Shown: positions 10,418 to 22,937, counted from the first letter of the stretch. The stretch is 64,000 bases of DNA from Rhizopus arrhizus (GCA_024220505.1 JAKZZE010000021.1:682001-746000); one strand, 5' to 3'. The notes: generated from the letters alone by a model not told the origin. A program made the numbers and translations.

Positions 10418-11407
10418 TTAGACCTTGAAGCCACGAGAAGCACGCTTACCACGAGCGCGTTCAAACTTGCGACCCTTGGAGCGAACATAGGGCTTCTTGT
10501 TCTTGTGAGGACCGAAACCAAAGTGCTTGACGGATTCACGAGCGTTCTTGGCACCACGGATAAGAATGGTGTTGGAACCAGTAGGGGCACGGAGAGCCAA
10601 TTGATCCAAAGTCAAACATTCACCACCAGCCTTCAAGATACGGGCCTTGGCGGTCTTGGTGAAGTGAAGGGCTGCAACAGAGAGCTTGGGAAGATCAAGA
10701 AGACGAGAGTCATCGGTGACAGTACCAACAACAACAGTAGTCTTGTTTTCCTTGGTGTTACGGACAATGCGGGAAACGGTGACAGGAGGACGATTGACGC
10801 GGGACATAAAGAGACGCTTCAAGACAACCTTGTTGAATTCGGCATCAGTACGACGAGCAAGGAAACGATAGAGCTAAAAAAAAAAAGCATGTTCAGTCAG
10901 ATATGCATATTGTTGTAAGCCAAGCTTGTTAATTTACCTTGACTAACAAAGCCAAGTAAACGTTGTCAGATTTGGGAGAAGTACGGTTGGAGTTCTTAAC
11001 GTGGTGGTGCTTAAGGTCGATACCCTAGAAAGCAAAAAAGTTTGTTTTAGTACATGATCTCTTGTTGGGCCCTTTCTTTCTCTCATCTCCCAATGCCGTA
11101 TAAACACTACGCTTTATTCACTGCTTCAACTGATTTTACACTGTTTAATTTGAATAATTATCCAATGTGTACTCTTCACTTTTAAAGTGCTGTGTTTTTA
11201 TTTTATTTCTAGTTGTAATGTTTTTGCTGATTTATTTTATACTGTTAATGTCACTGTTTCCAAATTTTACAAATGGCTGATGACATGTGAACTGTAAAAG
11301 ATATAATCTACTTTTCCTGCTATGAGTCCAATACATCCATCCTTTATATTATCCAATTTGCATAGTGTTTATAGGCTTTGTTTCCCAAATGAATTGTGTA
11401 TTACCAT
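10418..11407 (-). CDS. RPL18: 60S ribosomal protein eL18 (181 aa)
   Basis: Exon 3 is 10873-10418 and exon 2 is 11024-10938. The product from exon 2 on ([101 protein letters not shown]) matches eL18 almost throughout. Exon 2 begins at codon 2, so exon 1 supplies only the ATG. The best candidate is the sole ATG directly followed by GT upstream, at 11407-11405, with A at -3 and a CT-rich stretch before it as in ribosomal protein promoters. That implies a 380-nt first intron, long for this window but common in ribosomal protein genes. The structural role is in the large subunit. The coding body is certain; the first exon is inferred. Confidence 0.88.
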
Positions 11408-11858
11408 TTTAGACTACTAGGAGAAGAGGGTGGTTTAGATTTCGCCCATATTGTATTCTATAATACTTGAGCTGCTTCTTTGAGTCCCGATGGTTTCCGA
11501 CAGGATCTGTACTTGCGGTCCGGATTTAGAATTGAGATTAAAAACTAGAGCAAATTTGTTGACTTCTGCAAAGGAGAGAGAAGAGAGCAGCAAATGGTCT
11601 TTTCTTGATAAATACAAGTATTATTTTATTTTGTAATGAAGTTCACTTTATAGCCTTACTCCAAGTTCAATATTGTTATACATGGTAGAAGAGGTTTTAT
11701 GAGAATTTCTCAACACATTAGGCATCTTATTTTATTAGTTTGAGCTCATTAGAACATGGCTACAGAGAATGAACAAAGCTTTGTCTTCTTTCTATAAAAA
11801 AAAGAGAGAAAACTGAATATATACAAATGTACTATCATGATCAGTTGAATTATCGCCA
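11408..11858. promoter_or_regulatory. Divergent side of eL18: promoter and SET gene 3' region
   Basis: On the minus strand a TATTATAGAATAC element and a CT-rich tract (CCACCCTCTTCTCC) lie just upstream of the proposed eL18 ATG. The rest up to 11858 holds only small ORFs and the 3' flank of the SET gene. Confidence 0.35.
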
Positions 11859-13303
11859 TCATGATTTTTCGTTGCTAGAGTTATCACTGGTGTTACTGTG
11901 TATAGATTGATTTATCTTTTCAGTGTGAACACCATCCATGCTTCGACCTGTCTCTTCGCTAGCAATCTCACATCTCGTTTTCTCCTGACCATCCTGACTT
12001 GCCTTTTTGCGTTCTGAATCCCAATATCTATTCACGTCCTTTCCATACCAAGCCAACAATTCCTCGCCCGCTTTAATATCACGTTTTGTCCAACAAATCA
12101 CTTGGTTTACCACAATACCTTCGACAAACAGAACGCTTGCTCCATGTTCATCTGACTCATTCATGAAATGAAAGGGACAGAACCTTGGGTTATTTTCATC
12201 AGTGACCGGCTGACCGTCTTTGTCTGTGGCGTCTAAAACTGTTCTGCGATACATGATGGAATATTCAGAAGATCGGCCTACACGATCCTTGAGTGAATCA
12301 AATTCATCTTCTGTCATAGGCACACCAAAGTAGAAACCAATAGGGGTATTATAAGGCAGCTTACGTTTAGCAAATAGTCCACTACCAGCACCTGGGATGT
12401 TTGAAGGAGCTATATAGACAATATCTTTCCAAGAAGTTGGAATGTCATTCAGGTCGAGCTCATCCAGTGTATAAGTTGGCATCTCTGGTTGATGGTTCAC
12501 TGAATCATCTGATTTAGGTGAAGGAGATTTTTTATTTCTCGTTCTTTCTTTTTCTGCCTTTTCTTCTTTTCTACTTTCAATCGATTCTTCTTCCGTCGAT
12601 TTTTCTTCTGGTGTCTTTTCTTTTATAGATTCAGGTGAGGGTGTTTGAATGATTTCGTTTGATACATCGTTTAATGCTGATATAACCATCACTTTTTTAG
12701 ATTCAGTATCAATGTCTGTTTCAGAAGCAGGAGGTGTCTGATAGTCATCTTCTGGTTTTTTCACTTCTTTCAACACCTTTGGGACACCAAAACAATAAGG
12801 CCAGTCATGTTCTGCCAGTTTTTTGAGCCACTTTTGGTATTCCTGAACGGCTTTTTCTTCATTTCCAGGCTCATAGGCTAATTTGAACCAAGTTGATTTA
12901 CTTCCTTCAGGTTTAAAAGGTATAAAATAACGATCCGTGTTGGTTGTGAGAGAAGCAGATGCCGAGTTAGCAGGTGTCTATGTTAAGCTAAGCACAATGA
13001 TTTTACTGTTTTATACAATCCTACCTTTCCACGAAAGACAAGAGGCAAACTCATTTCAGAGCTGATTTTCTTGTCTAATTCAAGTGCTGCTTTGATAAGC
13101 TCTCCACGAGGCATGCACAGATCAGGATGCTGTCTTAGAGCTAAAAATAACATGTAAGCCTGATTATGCCATCGTGGGTGGGAATCAGGGCGTACTTTTT
13201 TAAAACTTGAACGAGATCCTTCTTTGTCATCACCAATAGAATCATCCACTGCTCTTTTAACAGAACTTTTTGATCTTTGCTCTTGATTTACATTTTCATT
13301 CAT
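11859..13303 (-). CDS. SET-domain protein, PRDM-like lysine methyltransferase candidate (465 aa)
   Basis: Exon 1 is 13303-13025 and exon 2 is 12977-11859, with a 47-nt phase-0 intron. The N-terminal ~150 residues contain RWHNQAYMLFLALRQHPD and WFKLAYEPGNEEKAVQEYQ, unrecognised but globular-looking. Next comes an acidic, Ser/Glu-rich linker. A SET fold lies at about residues 275-415: NIPGAGSGLFAKRKL (the usual G-x-G strand), FMNESDEHGAS in place of the common N-H-S motif, VNQVICWTKRDIKAGEELLAWYG near the end. GEELLAWYG is typical of PRDM/PR-SET domains. No post-SET cysteine cluster or zinc finger follows; the tail is hydrophilic. Substrate is unknown. The variant FMNES motif makes catalytic activity uncertain. 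Confidence 0.8.
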
Positions 13304-13734
13304 TTTTTTTTTTTTTTTCTTTTATAAAAAAAAAAAAAAAAAAAAAATGGTGGAAAAAAAAAATCTTTGAATGAACGATAGGATGATTAAGCCAATCTTG
13401 TCTCGAAACTTGACTATGAATTAATTAGATAAAGGATAGAGGTCTTTAGGTTATCTATTTGAAGGGAATACAAAATGATAACCTGTTTATTGATTAGATT
13501 GAGCAAGTATTCAAAAACATGCGATATCAAATGGGTATTCGGAACAAAAGCATGTGATAAATAAAAATAAGCAAATAAAGATTGACTGTGAGAATGAGAC
13601 AATTTTGATCAACTCTTTATTCTTCCAATCATCTTTTGAACACTCTTGTGATGATTGATGATACATAAACGCTTGATTGTTATAAATAGAGAAAGAGTAT
13701 TCCTTTTTCTCTCTCTCTCTTTTTATTGATCAGC
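13304..13734. promoter_or_regulatory. Divergent promoter between SET gene and malic enzyme
   Basis: A T-run (13304-13319) and an A-run (about 13326-13347) sit just upstream of the SET gene ATG and could pair as a hairpin. On the malic enzyme side there is a perfect TATA box, TATAAATA at 13681-13688, then a CT-repeat (CTCTCTCTCT) and the ATG 47 bases downstream. This is the clearest core promoter in the window. Confidence 0.55.
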
Positions 13735-15689
13735 ATGACTCAAAAGAAACCATTAGCAGATGAATCTCATTCAGGTTATTTTAATGAAGGTATTCATGAT
13801 GATTATGATTGAAAAAGTTCTAATATGATTCAGGTACTGCTATGAATCACACCAAACGTCAAACACTTGGCTTGAATGGTCTTTTGCCTGCCAAAATAGA
13901 GACATTGGACACTCAAAAGAAGCGATGCTTACATGTCCTTCGATCAAAATCGAGCATGTTGGAAAAGTATGTGTTTATGGCTCAATTGCGTACAAGTAAT
14001 GTTCGATTGTTTTATAAGATTATTATGGATGAATTAGAGGTAAATATTCTTTGGGTTATTTTATGAGAAAATAAATAAACCATTTCTCTAATCCTGTTCA
14101 GGAACTTGCTCCTATCATCTATACTCCAACTGTGGGCACAGCCTGTCTTGAATATTCTACAATCTATCCATTCTTGGCTGCACCAGGTGTACCTGACGGA
14201 TTGTTTCTGACCAAAAGCGATCTACCCACACTCACTGAAACCATCAAAAATTATCAATCACAACTTGAACCTCAAATAGCAGTCATCTCGGATGGTTCGC
14301 GTATATTGGGTCTTGGTGACCTTGGCTCGAATGGTATGGGTATTCCTATTGGTAAATTACAACTTTATGTTGCTTGTGCGGGCATTGACCCCAGACGTAC
14401 TCTACCTATCCTTTTGGATTTGGGAACTAATAATGAAAAGCTATTGAATGATGAATTCTATATCGGTCTTTCTCAAAAGAGACCGGATGATGAAGAGGTA
14501 CAAGACAACCAAATAAATCTTGACTGAAATTGATTTTTATTAGTTTTATGAAACAGTTGATAAAGTCGTACAAGCACTTGTCACAGTTTATCCGAATATA
14601 CTTGTTCAATTTGAAGATTGGTCTTCTGAGCATGCTTTTGGTTTATTAGAAAGATATAAAACCAAGATGTTATGTTTTAATGATGACATACAAGGCACAG
14701 GAGCTGTTATTTTATCTGGTATTATTAATGCTATTCGTAAAGTACAAAATGAGGATAGTGTGCCACCAAAAGATCATCGTATTCTATTTTATGGGGCAGG
14801 ATCAGCTGCGATTGGTGTAGCTCATCAAATACAAGACTATTTCCAATTTGAACACAAAATGCCAGAAGAAGAAGCAAAAAAATTGTTTTGGATTGTGGAC
14901 TCAAAGGTAAAAAGCAAATGAACCAATCTGTTTATTAACAGGAACAGGGGCTTGTAACTAAAACCAGAGGAGATAAACTTGCGGAACATAAGATTTATTA
15001 TGCAAGAGAAGATGAAGGGAAAGAGTATAGAGAATTAATAGATATTGTTGATTATGTGAAACCTACGATGTAAGTTATCAAATGAATTCAATGATGAAGC
15101 TAATCTTGTTTGTAGTCTTATCGGCTTATCATCCACTTCAGGTGCATTCAATAAACAAGTATTGAATCGAATGAGTCAATTGAACCAACAACCCATTATT
15201 TTCCCACTCTCTAATCCTGCTACACAAGCTGAATGTACTTTTGAACAAGCCATGATTGAGACTGAAAACAGAGTCATCTTTGCTTCTGGTACTGCTTTTC
15301 CAGCCTATACGATTCCTTCCACGAATCAAGTGAAATATCCTGGCCAAGGAAATAACATGTACATCTTTCCCGGATTAGGTTTAGGTGCTATCCTATCACG
15401 TCCCAATCATATCACAGATCGTATGATTTACGCTACAGCAAAAGCATTAGCAGATTCATTAACAGCAGAAGAAATCGATCAAGGTTGGCTTTATCCTTCT
15501 TTAAAACGTATTCGAGATGTCTCAGCCACGATTGCTGTTGCAGTTTATAAAGAAGCAGTGGATGCTAATTTGGCTAGTTTACCTAAAGTTGATAACATTC
15601 AGGATTACGTTATATCCAATATGTGGTCACCTATCGATGATCATTACGGCTCATTGGATACCAAATCAAATATTCATGCAAATCTGTAA
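13735..15689 (+). CDS. Malic enzyme (568 aa, six exons)
   Basis: Exons: 13735-13774, 13834-14039, 14102-14497, 14544-14906, 14942-15069, 15116-15689; all introns are 35-61 nt GT-AG and phases agree. Malic enzyme converts malate to pyruvate and CO2 with reduction of NAD(P). Visible signatures are YTPTVGTACLEY (catalytic Tyr, about residue 89), DGSRILGLGDLGSNGMGIP with the following GKL lysine, CFNDDIQGTGAV (metal-binding Asp pair, about 260) and the dinucleotide-binding FYGAGSAAIGVA (about 298). SSTSGAF and FPLSNPATQAECT are also standard. No presequence is seen (MTQKKPLADES), so a cytosolic enzyme is likely. In oleaginous Mucorales such enzymes supply NADPH for fatty-acid synthesis, but cofactor preference is not clear from sequence. 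Length is normal. Confidence 0.93.
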
Positions 15690-15778
15690 ACAAAAATAAA
15701 CCCTTTTTTTTATATATCTTTTTTTTTTTTCCTTTCTTAAACCACTGTTTCACGCTGTGTGAAAATAATCGGCGATAG

Positions 15779-15818
<40 letters not shown>

Positions 15819-15887
15819 AAAAAGAAAAAACCGATAAACCAAAAAATAGCACTTTTTTTTCTTTTTTATTTCTTTTAAATAAAAAAA
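15690..15887. repeat. Homopolymer-rich spacer (T-run, A38)
   Basis: Between malic enzyme and the phosphodiesterase gene lie T-rich runs and an uninterrupted run of about 38 A from 15779 to 15816. It probably includes the malic enzyme 3' end and the phosphodiesterase promoter. Confidence 0.6.
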
Positions 15888-17753
15888 ATGCTTATTTTAA
15901 GACATAATAGTCTATCAGCAGAAGATCTTTTTACTATTGAGTGTGTAAGTTTTCAGTTTGATTTCAATAAAAAGTAATAAACTTGTCAATAGAAAATGCT
16001 TAAAATAGCTGATGGAGAATACAATATGAATAATTTACAACATTTTACAGTACTCGATAAATCAAAAGCAGAATTATATGGTTATATTCTTGGATTCTCA
16101 GAAAGAATGGGTCTATGCAAGTCAATTGGTGTTACACCGTCTGAATTTCTCGATTTCTTGGTAGATGTCGATCAAGGTTATTTACCAAACGCGTATCATT
16201 CGTTTTATCATGCAGTAGATGTAGCCATCGTGTTATATCAAATGATTTGTCAATATGACGTAGGAAATTACCTTTCAAGAATAGACTTGGCTGCTTTATT
16301 TATAGCTGGTCTTACTCATGATATTGGTCACGTAAGTACAAATAAGATCATTTATTTTTATTAAAGTAAATTGATTATACACACATAGCCTGGTAAAAAT
16401 AATAATTATCAAGTCAACCTAAAGACAGAGTTAGCCAAGAGTTATTCAAACAAATCAGTCTTGGAAAGTTATTCATGTACACTCACAATGGATTTATTAA
16501 CAAAACACAAGTTATTACGGCATTTGGAAAAAACAAGTACTTCACTCGGTTTACGTACAACAGAATCTGAAATGAGGACAGCTATCATTAAAATGATATT
16601 AGCAACAGACATGATATTTCATTATGAATTACAAGAAAATTTAGCCAACTTATTAGAATTAATCGTAGATCATGAAGATGATCATTACAAGAAGCATAAA
16701 CCAACTTTACCTTCAACAGCAGAAGAAAATGACGATGAAGAAGAAGAAGAAGAGGAGGAGGAGGAGGAAGAGGAGGAGGAGGATGAAGAAGAGACGACAC
16801 CGATAGAACCAGAGATAAAGGATATCTTTTCAAATCAAGGAGCAAAGAGTGCAATTACTTATTTTAGGAAAAAATCTTATTTTGAAGATGCTATTCCACT
16901 CTATCTAAAGAATATGCCAATACTACCTGCAAGTCCAGAAGAAGATGAAGAAGAAAGACAATACAAGTATTCTGGAATAGATCTTGTTACTACAAAAACA
17001 ACAGTTGATGGAATCGAGAAAGCAAACAATACACCACCAAATTATATCATGGAACCTCAGCAAAGGCTTATTCTATGTCAAATCATACTACATGCTGCAG
17101 ACATCAGTAACGCACTCAGGCCGTGGCCGATCTGTAGAAATTGGTCCGATTTGGTATGTGAAGAGTTTTTTGGTCAAGGAGATGCAGAGAAAGCACAAGG
17201 TCTACCGATATCTCCCAATATGGATCGAAACCAAATAAGCCAAACGACCATTGGCTTACAATTTGGTGATTTTGTAGTGAGTCCTTATTTTGAAATATTT
17301 GCTGCATTATTTCCAAAGGCAGATGAATTACTCAAGACATTAGTTGATAATCGTGTAGAGTGGCTCAAGATGGAAGAAGAACTGGCAGAAACGAAACGAA
17401 AGGAAGAACTGGAGGAAGAACTGAAGGAAAGGAATGAGAGGTTGCCATCAAGTATGCTACCAGACGATAGACCGATTATCAATCCAACAGGAAGAAGGGT
17501 TAGTGTGGCTGCGGGTATGGTTGTCATCCCTGATGAACTAGAAGAAAGAACGGTTGGAAGTGGCAAGAACAAACGAAAGTATTGGGGCGTTCGAAGTGTG
17601 AGTCATGGCGAAGCATTGGATATTCGAAAGAGATCAGATGTCGTGCGTAGAAGAAAAAGTGAAGAACCGATGAGGAAGATAAAGACGATTATTCCACTAA
17701 GGAAAATAACAAAAAAACACTTTTCATTAAACACTGTGAATAATCAACATTAG
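15888..17753 (+). CDS. Class I 3',5'-cyclic-nucleotide phosphodiesterase (586 aa)
   Basis: Exons: 15888-15944, 15993-16331, 16389-17753. The catalytic HD-domain signatures are HSFYHAVDVA (first metal His, about residue 88), LTHDIGHPGKNN (HD-x2-H-x4-N, about 127-137, spanning intron 2), then HAADISNALRPW and GDFVVSPYFEIFAALFP. These are class I (PDEase_I) features for hydrolysis of cAMP/cGMP through a binuclear metal centre. The N-terminus is very short, with no GAF or membrane segment. Inserted in the catalytic region at about residues 245-272 is a run of some 20 Glu/Asp (16730-16800). A long basic/acidic C-terminal tail follows (NKRKYWGVRS, RRRKSEEP), with possible kinase sites. It probably tunes cAMP-PKA signalling. 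The tail and insert are unlike compact fungal Pde2. Confidence 0.9.
16730..16800 (+). repeat. GAA/GAG/GAT tract encoding the acidic insert of the phosphodiesterase
   Basis: Near-continuous GAx codons give a Glu/Asp run inside the catalytic domain. Such purine tracts are prone to length change, so allelic variation would be expected. Confidence 0.75.
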
Positions 17754-19063
17754 ACAACACCTTTCGTATTCTCTCTCTCTCTTCTCCACATCCTTTGTTT
17801 TCTGTATACTTTAACTACATGCTGTATATTTAATAGATACTAAAATTGCTCTTACTTTGTTATTTTTTCTCACAAAAAAATCCTGTACATTCGTTATAAA
17901 GACTTGTATGAACTATGAAAACTCAGTGATTCAATTCTATCAAAAGAAACACTAAAGATATCCAAATTGCTTTCTTGGCTATCTTTTCTTTGTTAAACGG
18001 ACTATACCATCAATTTTATACGCCTTTTTTTTTTTAAAAGAAAATTAAATGAAAACATGAAACATTGAGCTTAAAGTATGCTATTAATATTTTAAGCTTT
18101 TTGACAACACAAATAATCACTGCATCATACGTCACTATCCCTTCTTTTTTTTTTAATCGATTGAAGCAATTGTGTACTGTTTACACTTATTTTCATTAGT
18201 ATTTATTATCTACGCACTAATTAAAAGCCTGCAGCTGAAAAACGTGGAAAGATCAAAACTTGTCTGCTTGAGTGTATGATTAATGAGTCATTAGACTTTT
18301 ATAATCCCTTCCGAAAGATTGGATCTGCACAGTCAATAAAAGAAAAGGTAACCTTACTGCCAACTTAAAAAAACAAACATAAAATACACAATACATGTGA
18401 TTTTTCTTTTACATAAAACCTGCAAATTTGTGAGACCGGGGTCTGATCAAATCTAGGGGAAGAGGAAGATAATCTCAGATTAAATAGCCTTATAAGTCTT
18501 GGCGCTAAATACTGCAATAAAAAAAAAACACGAGAATTGACAAGTGTACACATGTTACACCTTACTGGGTCCTTTCAAATATCCTACTTATGCTTGAATG
18601 TGTGAATTATTTAGCATAAACTTGCTTTCCCCCTAAAAAAAAGGCAACGGTCAAAGAATGAAACCAAGTGTTTTATCCATCCCTGACAGTCTGCTAGAAT
18701 AATTTGCGAGCAAGCTTCTACAATTTGAGGGGCCAAAGTGTCGCTACTATTAAAAGGTCGTCTTTTAACACCGCATTTTACTTTCATTTATTAAGGAACC
18801 GGTCTTTGATCCTCTTTTGATAAATTTGTGTGGTAGATTAAAACAAACAGAGCCAAATGTGATTTTCTTTTTCTTTCCCTCTTCTTCCTTATCAATTTCT
18901 TCAGCAATAAGTATCTTATTTACTTTTCTTATTGATGAGTAAGAATACTTACGAAATAATAAAGATGAGCGCAAAAAGAAGTACATTTTAGACTCCAGCT
19001 CAAGAGGATTCATCAACCGAAAAACCGAGAGATAAATAAAACTTGTATGAAAATTGTTGTCAG
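17754..19063. other. Intergenic, AT-rich, no gene seen
   Basis: About 1.3 kb. ORFs at 18365-18553 and 18765-19067 (minus) are short and lack recognisable composition. No RNA gene or repeat is supported. Confidence 0.5.
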
Positions 19064-20300
19064 TCAATGCTTCAGACTCTCAAGCGACTCAAGAAGACCT
19101 TAATAATGGATCTTCAACCTCCCATTAAATCTGCTTTCAATTATGTGCCACCTAGTGATGCACTTGAAGGTTTCAATGAGAAGCGAGATATATTCTATAA
19201 TAGCCTGTGTTTTTCTATATGAATACACAAACTAATGAAAATGATATTAGGCAAAGGAAAGTCTCCTGTCAATAGTAAAAATATAGTCAAGGCAAAGAGG
19301 AGCAAGCATACCAAGAGGGTATCATATACACCTCAAACGTCTAAAGAAGAACAAAATCTGTACATATTTGCTAATTATCATATTGAATCATACAAATATC
19401 ACAATAAGTTATAGATGACAATAGTGACAAGACTTGTATGCTACTGCCCTTTCTACATCTGTTAGCAAGGACTCCAAAGATCAAGAAAAGAAGCCTTTCA
19501 AAGCTGTTCAAAAGAAGAAGGACAAGCAAGTAGCTCTAAGGATTGCTAAAAAAAAAAGAGGCTCAACGATCATCTAAAAAGTCAATGAAATGTCACACTT
19601 GTAGTAGACCTGATCATGCAACATCTTCTACTGGTTGTTGATATAAAAGGATTTCCCGATGCTGTAACTAAAAAAGAATTTACAATCAAAAAGAAATAGG
19701 GTAAAGAATTTGAATGAAAGAATGTTTGTTGCTATCTACTGCATCAATCACCAAACACATCATCCAATCTTTAATGGATGAAATGTTTACTTTAGACTAT
19801 TTTCTTACTGTTATATATTGTCTTTGGTGTCTCTTGAACACAAATCAGATCCTGCCGTAATATTGCTCTATAAAATATAGATGCAAATCTTCTCAAAAGA
19901 AAATGAAAAGACTAGAAAGAAGAGCGCAACTGATCAAATCTTTAAAAAATACCAAGATAATTTAAAAAAAAGTCTTTTATGGAGATGATGTCCAGGAGCC
20001 TGATGTAAAGAAAATGAAGCATCATATTAAAGATAAAATTCATTACATATACGAGTAGAAATGGGCTTTAAACAGTGATGCTGTAACAGGACTATTACAA
20101 ATTGAAGAAGATAGTGATGTTACCCAGAATGAGTATATCAAAGAATATCATTTCTTTCTTGAATCTATGGCACTGCATAGGAAAATCAGGAAATGGAAGG
20201 TAATATGCGATGAAGGAAAAGCGCAAGAACTATTAAAGTCATCCTCATCCTCACATTCTCTCAAGTCGCCCTATCATCATGCGCAAAAACGAACATAAAA
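19064..20300 (+). pseudogene. Decayed zinc-knuckle mobile-element-like gene
   Basis: Frames that make sense must be joined across introns and at least one frameshift: SKDSKDQEKKPFKAVQKKKD leads into an A-run at about 19549-19558 where removing one base restores a frame reading EAQRSSKKSMKCHTC and CSRPDHATSSTGC. The latter is a C-x2-C-x4-H-x6-C knuckle, as in mucoralean element-associated proteins. Downstream text (DVTQNEYIKEYHFFLESM) has several stops. The copy is clearly dead. A 5' part (19064-19380) may include an intron with acceptor near 19250. Confidence 0.4.
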
Positions 20301-20697
20301 AATCCCCAAAGATGGTTTTATTTCATCTTATAACATTTTTGGAATAAATGTTTTTTTTTATCAGTTTTACAAACCAAGCACAAATTCTGAAATCCATCAA
20401 TATGTAAAAAAGAAAACACTGTGTTTGGATTCGATATAAATTGGCATAATGCAAACAACACATCTATGGCTTTGTTATATACATCTTTGATACTTGAGTC
20501 AGGAGAAAAGAATATATTTCTTCTGAATTTAGTTGATGCAAACTTCTTTGGATAAAGATCCAATCTTCAACTGGCATACATTATGCATTTGACTGTCCGT
20601 CTTTTAAAAGAAGCCACTTGATTTAGCGGAGTGTGGATTCTGAATAATTTACAGCAAAAAGACAAGGAAAAAAATTTTTGATTCTTCTTTGCATAAA
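20301..20697. other. Short intergenic region upstream of Notchless
   Basis: One minus-strand frame (20318-20563, 81 codons) is of unknown nature and may belong to the neighbouring relic. The rest presumably holds the promoter of the Notchless gene. Confidence 0.4.
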
Positions 20698-22267
20698 ATG
20701 GCAGCCAAAATCAGACAAAAAAAACTCGATGCTATCGCAGCAGCTGCTATGCCTCCTGGACAAAAAGTCATTGCTCAATTCAAAACAGCAGATGGCGAGT
20801 CAACAGGTCCTCCACTCAATTTACCCGGTGATGCTACTATTGAGCAACTCGAATTATTGTTAAATCAACTTTTGAATCAGGTAGCTAACGATTAATTTGG
20901 TAATTGAACAATAGCATTAACTAGATCACTTATAATTAAGGGTGACGATCCACTTCCATATTCATTTTACGTTGGAGAGGACGAGATCAAAAAGGATCTT
21001 TGGACAGATCGTAAAGATAAATCAACAGAAGACACCATTGTGATTGTATATCAGCCACAAGCTATTTTCAGAGTGAGAGCAGTATCACGTTGTACATCTA
21101 CCTTGGCTGGACATACAGAAGCTATTTTATCCTGTTCCTTTAGCCCTGATGGATCTCAATTGGCTACTGGTTCTGGCGACTGTACAGTTCGTATTTGGGA
21201 TTTAAACACTGAAACTCCACGAAGCACATTAAAAGGACACACAGGCTGGGTTCTGTCAATTGCTTGGTCACCAGATGGTAATACATTAGCTTCTGGAAGT
21301 ATGGATAACACAGTTAGATTATGGGATCCAAAGTCTGGTAAACAGATTGGCGATGGCTTAAAAGGCCACAGAAAATGGATTACTAGCTTGGCTTGGGAAC
21401 CTTATCACTTGAATTCGAAAGCAAACAGATTAGCTAGTTCTTCAAAAGACCATACAGTGCGCGTTTGGAACACTTCACTAAGAAAAATGGAATTCACTAT
21501 TTCTCAGCATACAGCAGCTGTCACATGTGTAAAATGGGGTGGTGAAGGCTTAATCTATACTGCGTCTCAAGACAAGTCAATCAAGGTTTGGAATTCATCT
21601 GGCATGCTCGTAAAAACACTTCAAGGTCACGGCCATTGGGTTAATACTTTGGCACTCAGTACAGATTATGTCCTTCGTACCGGTCCATACGATCACACAG
21701 GGAGACGCCATAAATCAGAAGAAGAAGCCAAGGCCGCAGCGTTGACGAGATACAATGCATCTAAGGGCAAGGGCGCAGAACGTCTTGTTTCAGGTTCTGA
21801 TGATTTTACAATGTTCTTTTGGGAACCGGAAAAGAACAGAAAACCTATTACTCGTATGACAGGTCATCAAAAGTTAGTAAACCACGTTGCTTTTTCACCC
21901 GATGGCCGATTGATTGCAAGTGCTTCGTTTGATAACTCTGTAAAATTATGGGATGGTGCAACTGGTAAATTCTTGGGTAATTTGAGAGGACATGTTGGTG
22001 CTGTTTATCAAGTTGCTTGGTCCAGTGATTCACGTATGCTTATTAGTTCAAGTAAAGATAGTACATTGAAAATATGGGATTTGAAAAAGATGAAGATTTT
22101 AATGGATTTACCGGGACATTTGGATGAGGTAAGCTTAACAAGACATAATCCTATTCAGCTTGACTAATACATTAAAAACATAGGTATTTGCAGTTGACTG
22201 GTCACCAGGAGGAGACAAAGTCGCAAGTGGTGGTAAAGATAAACAGCTGAAGATTTGGAGACACTAA
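20698..22267 (+). CDS. RSA4: Notchless/Rsa4 WD-repeat ribosome assembly factor (484 aa)
   Basis: Exons: 20698-20880, 20941-22128, 22184-22267, all phase 0. Residues about 22-100 form the ubiquitin-like NLE domain (VIAQFKTADGESTGPPLNLP; PYSFYVGEDEI), which in Rsa4 is pulled by the AAA-ATPase Rea1 (Mdn1) to release it from pre-60S particles. The rest is an eight-bladed WD40 propeller with repeats such as GHTEAILSCSFSPDGSQLAT, GSGDCTVRIWDL, GHTGWVLSIAWSPDGN, SSKDHTVRVWN and, in the last exon, VFAVDWSPGGDKVASGGKD. Length (484) equals that of animal Notchless. The nucleolar/nuclear role in 60S maturation follows from the family. Confidence 0.95.
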
Positions 22268-22937
22268 AACTATAGAATTGTATAATAAAATGTAAAAAAA
22301 AATATTATTATTTGCTTTAAACAATTTTCGCTCGCTTGATATCAAGCAACTAGAATAAATCTCTGTCAAGCCTATGTTTATATTTGGCGTAACTCAATGT
22401 AATAATGATACTATTGAGAAATAAGAGAAAACGTAATTTGTTATGCTAAGCACACAATAATCAATTGACTTTATAAATCAACATGTTTTAATCTATTCAG
22501 CATCGTACTCTTTATACATACACAATTATGTTTATTGTAATGTTGAAGGAATAAAAGAAATAATGTTTGATATGCTTTTATAAAAAGTATTAATTTCAAT
22601 TAAAAAAAAAATGCCTTATATTTTGATTCATAAAATAATGGGCGAATATTTACTCTTTCTTCTACATATCATAAAGTTGGTCTGCTTTTATTCAGTGGCC
22701 CTTAATATTGCTGCACAGGTATCAGTTGTAGCTTTGACTACAGATGATTATAGATGCTACTGTTACTGACCCCTTAAATGCCTTTACCTATCCACTTTCC
22801 ACAAAAAAATCATAAATTCTACTTTTTTCATTTACATCAATCTTGACTCATTCACGCTGATATGTTTCCGTGAACCATGGCCTAGTGATCGTTGCAGTCG
22901 CTGAAGCTTACACTCACCGAATTCCATTTCACTTCAA
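22268..22937. other. Intergenic region
   Basis: No ORF or RNA gene is seen. It includes the Notchless 3' flank. Confidence 0.5.

Noticed and set aside
10505..10918. Plus-strand ORFs of 137 and 61 codons over eL18
   Set aside because: Antisense shadows of a highly biased ribosomal protein coding sequence.
11435..11617. 60-codon minus ORF upstream of eL18
   Set aside because: Overlaps the inferred eL18 promoter, has no recognisable features and no splice continuation.
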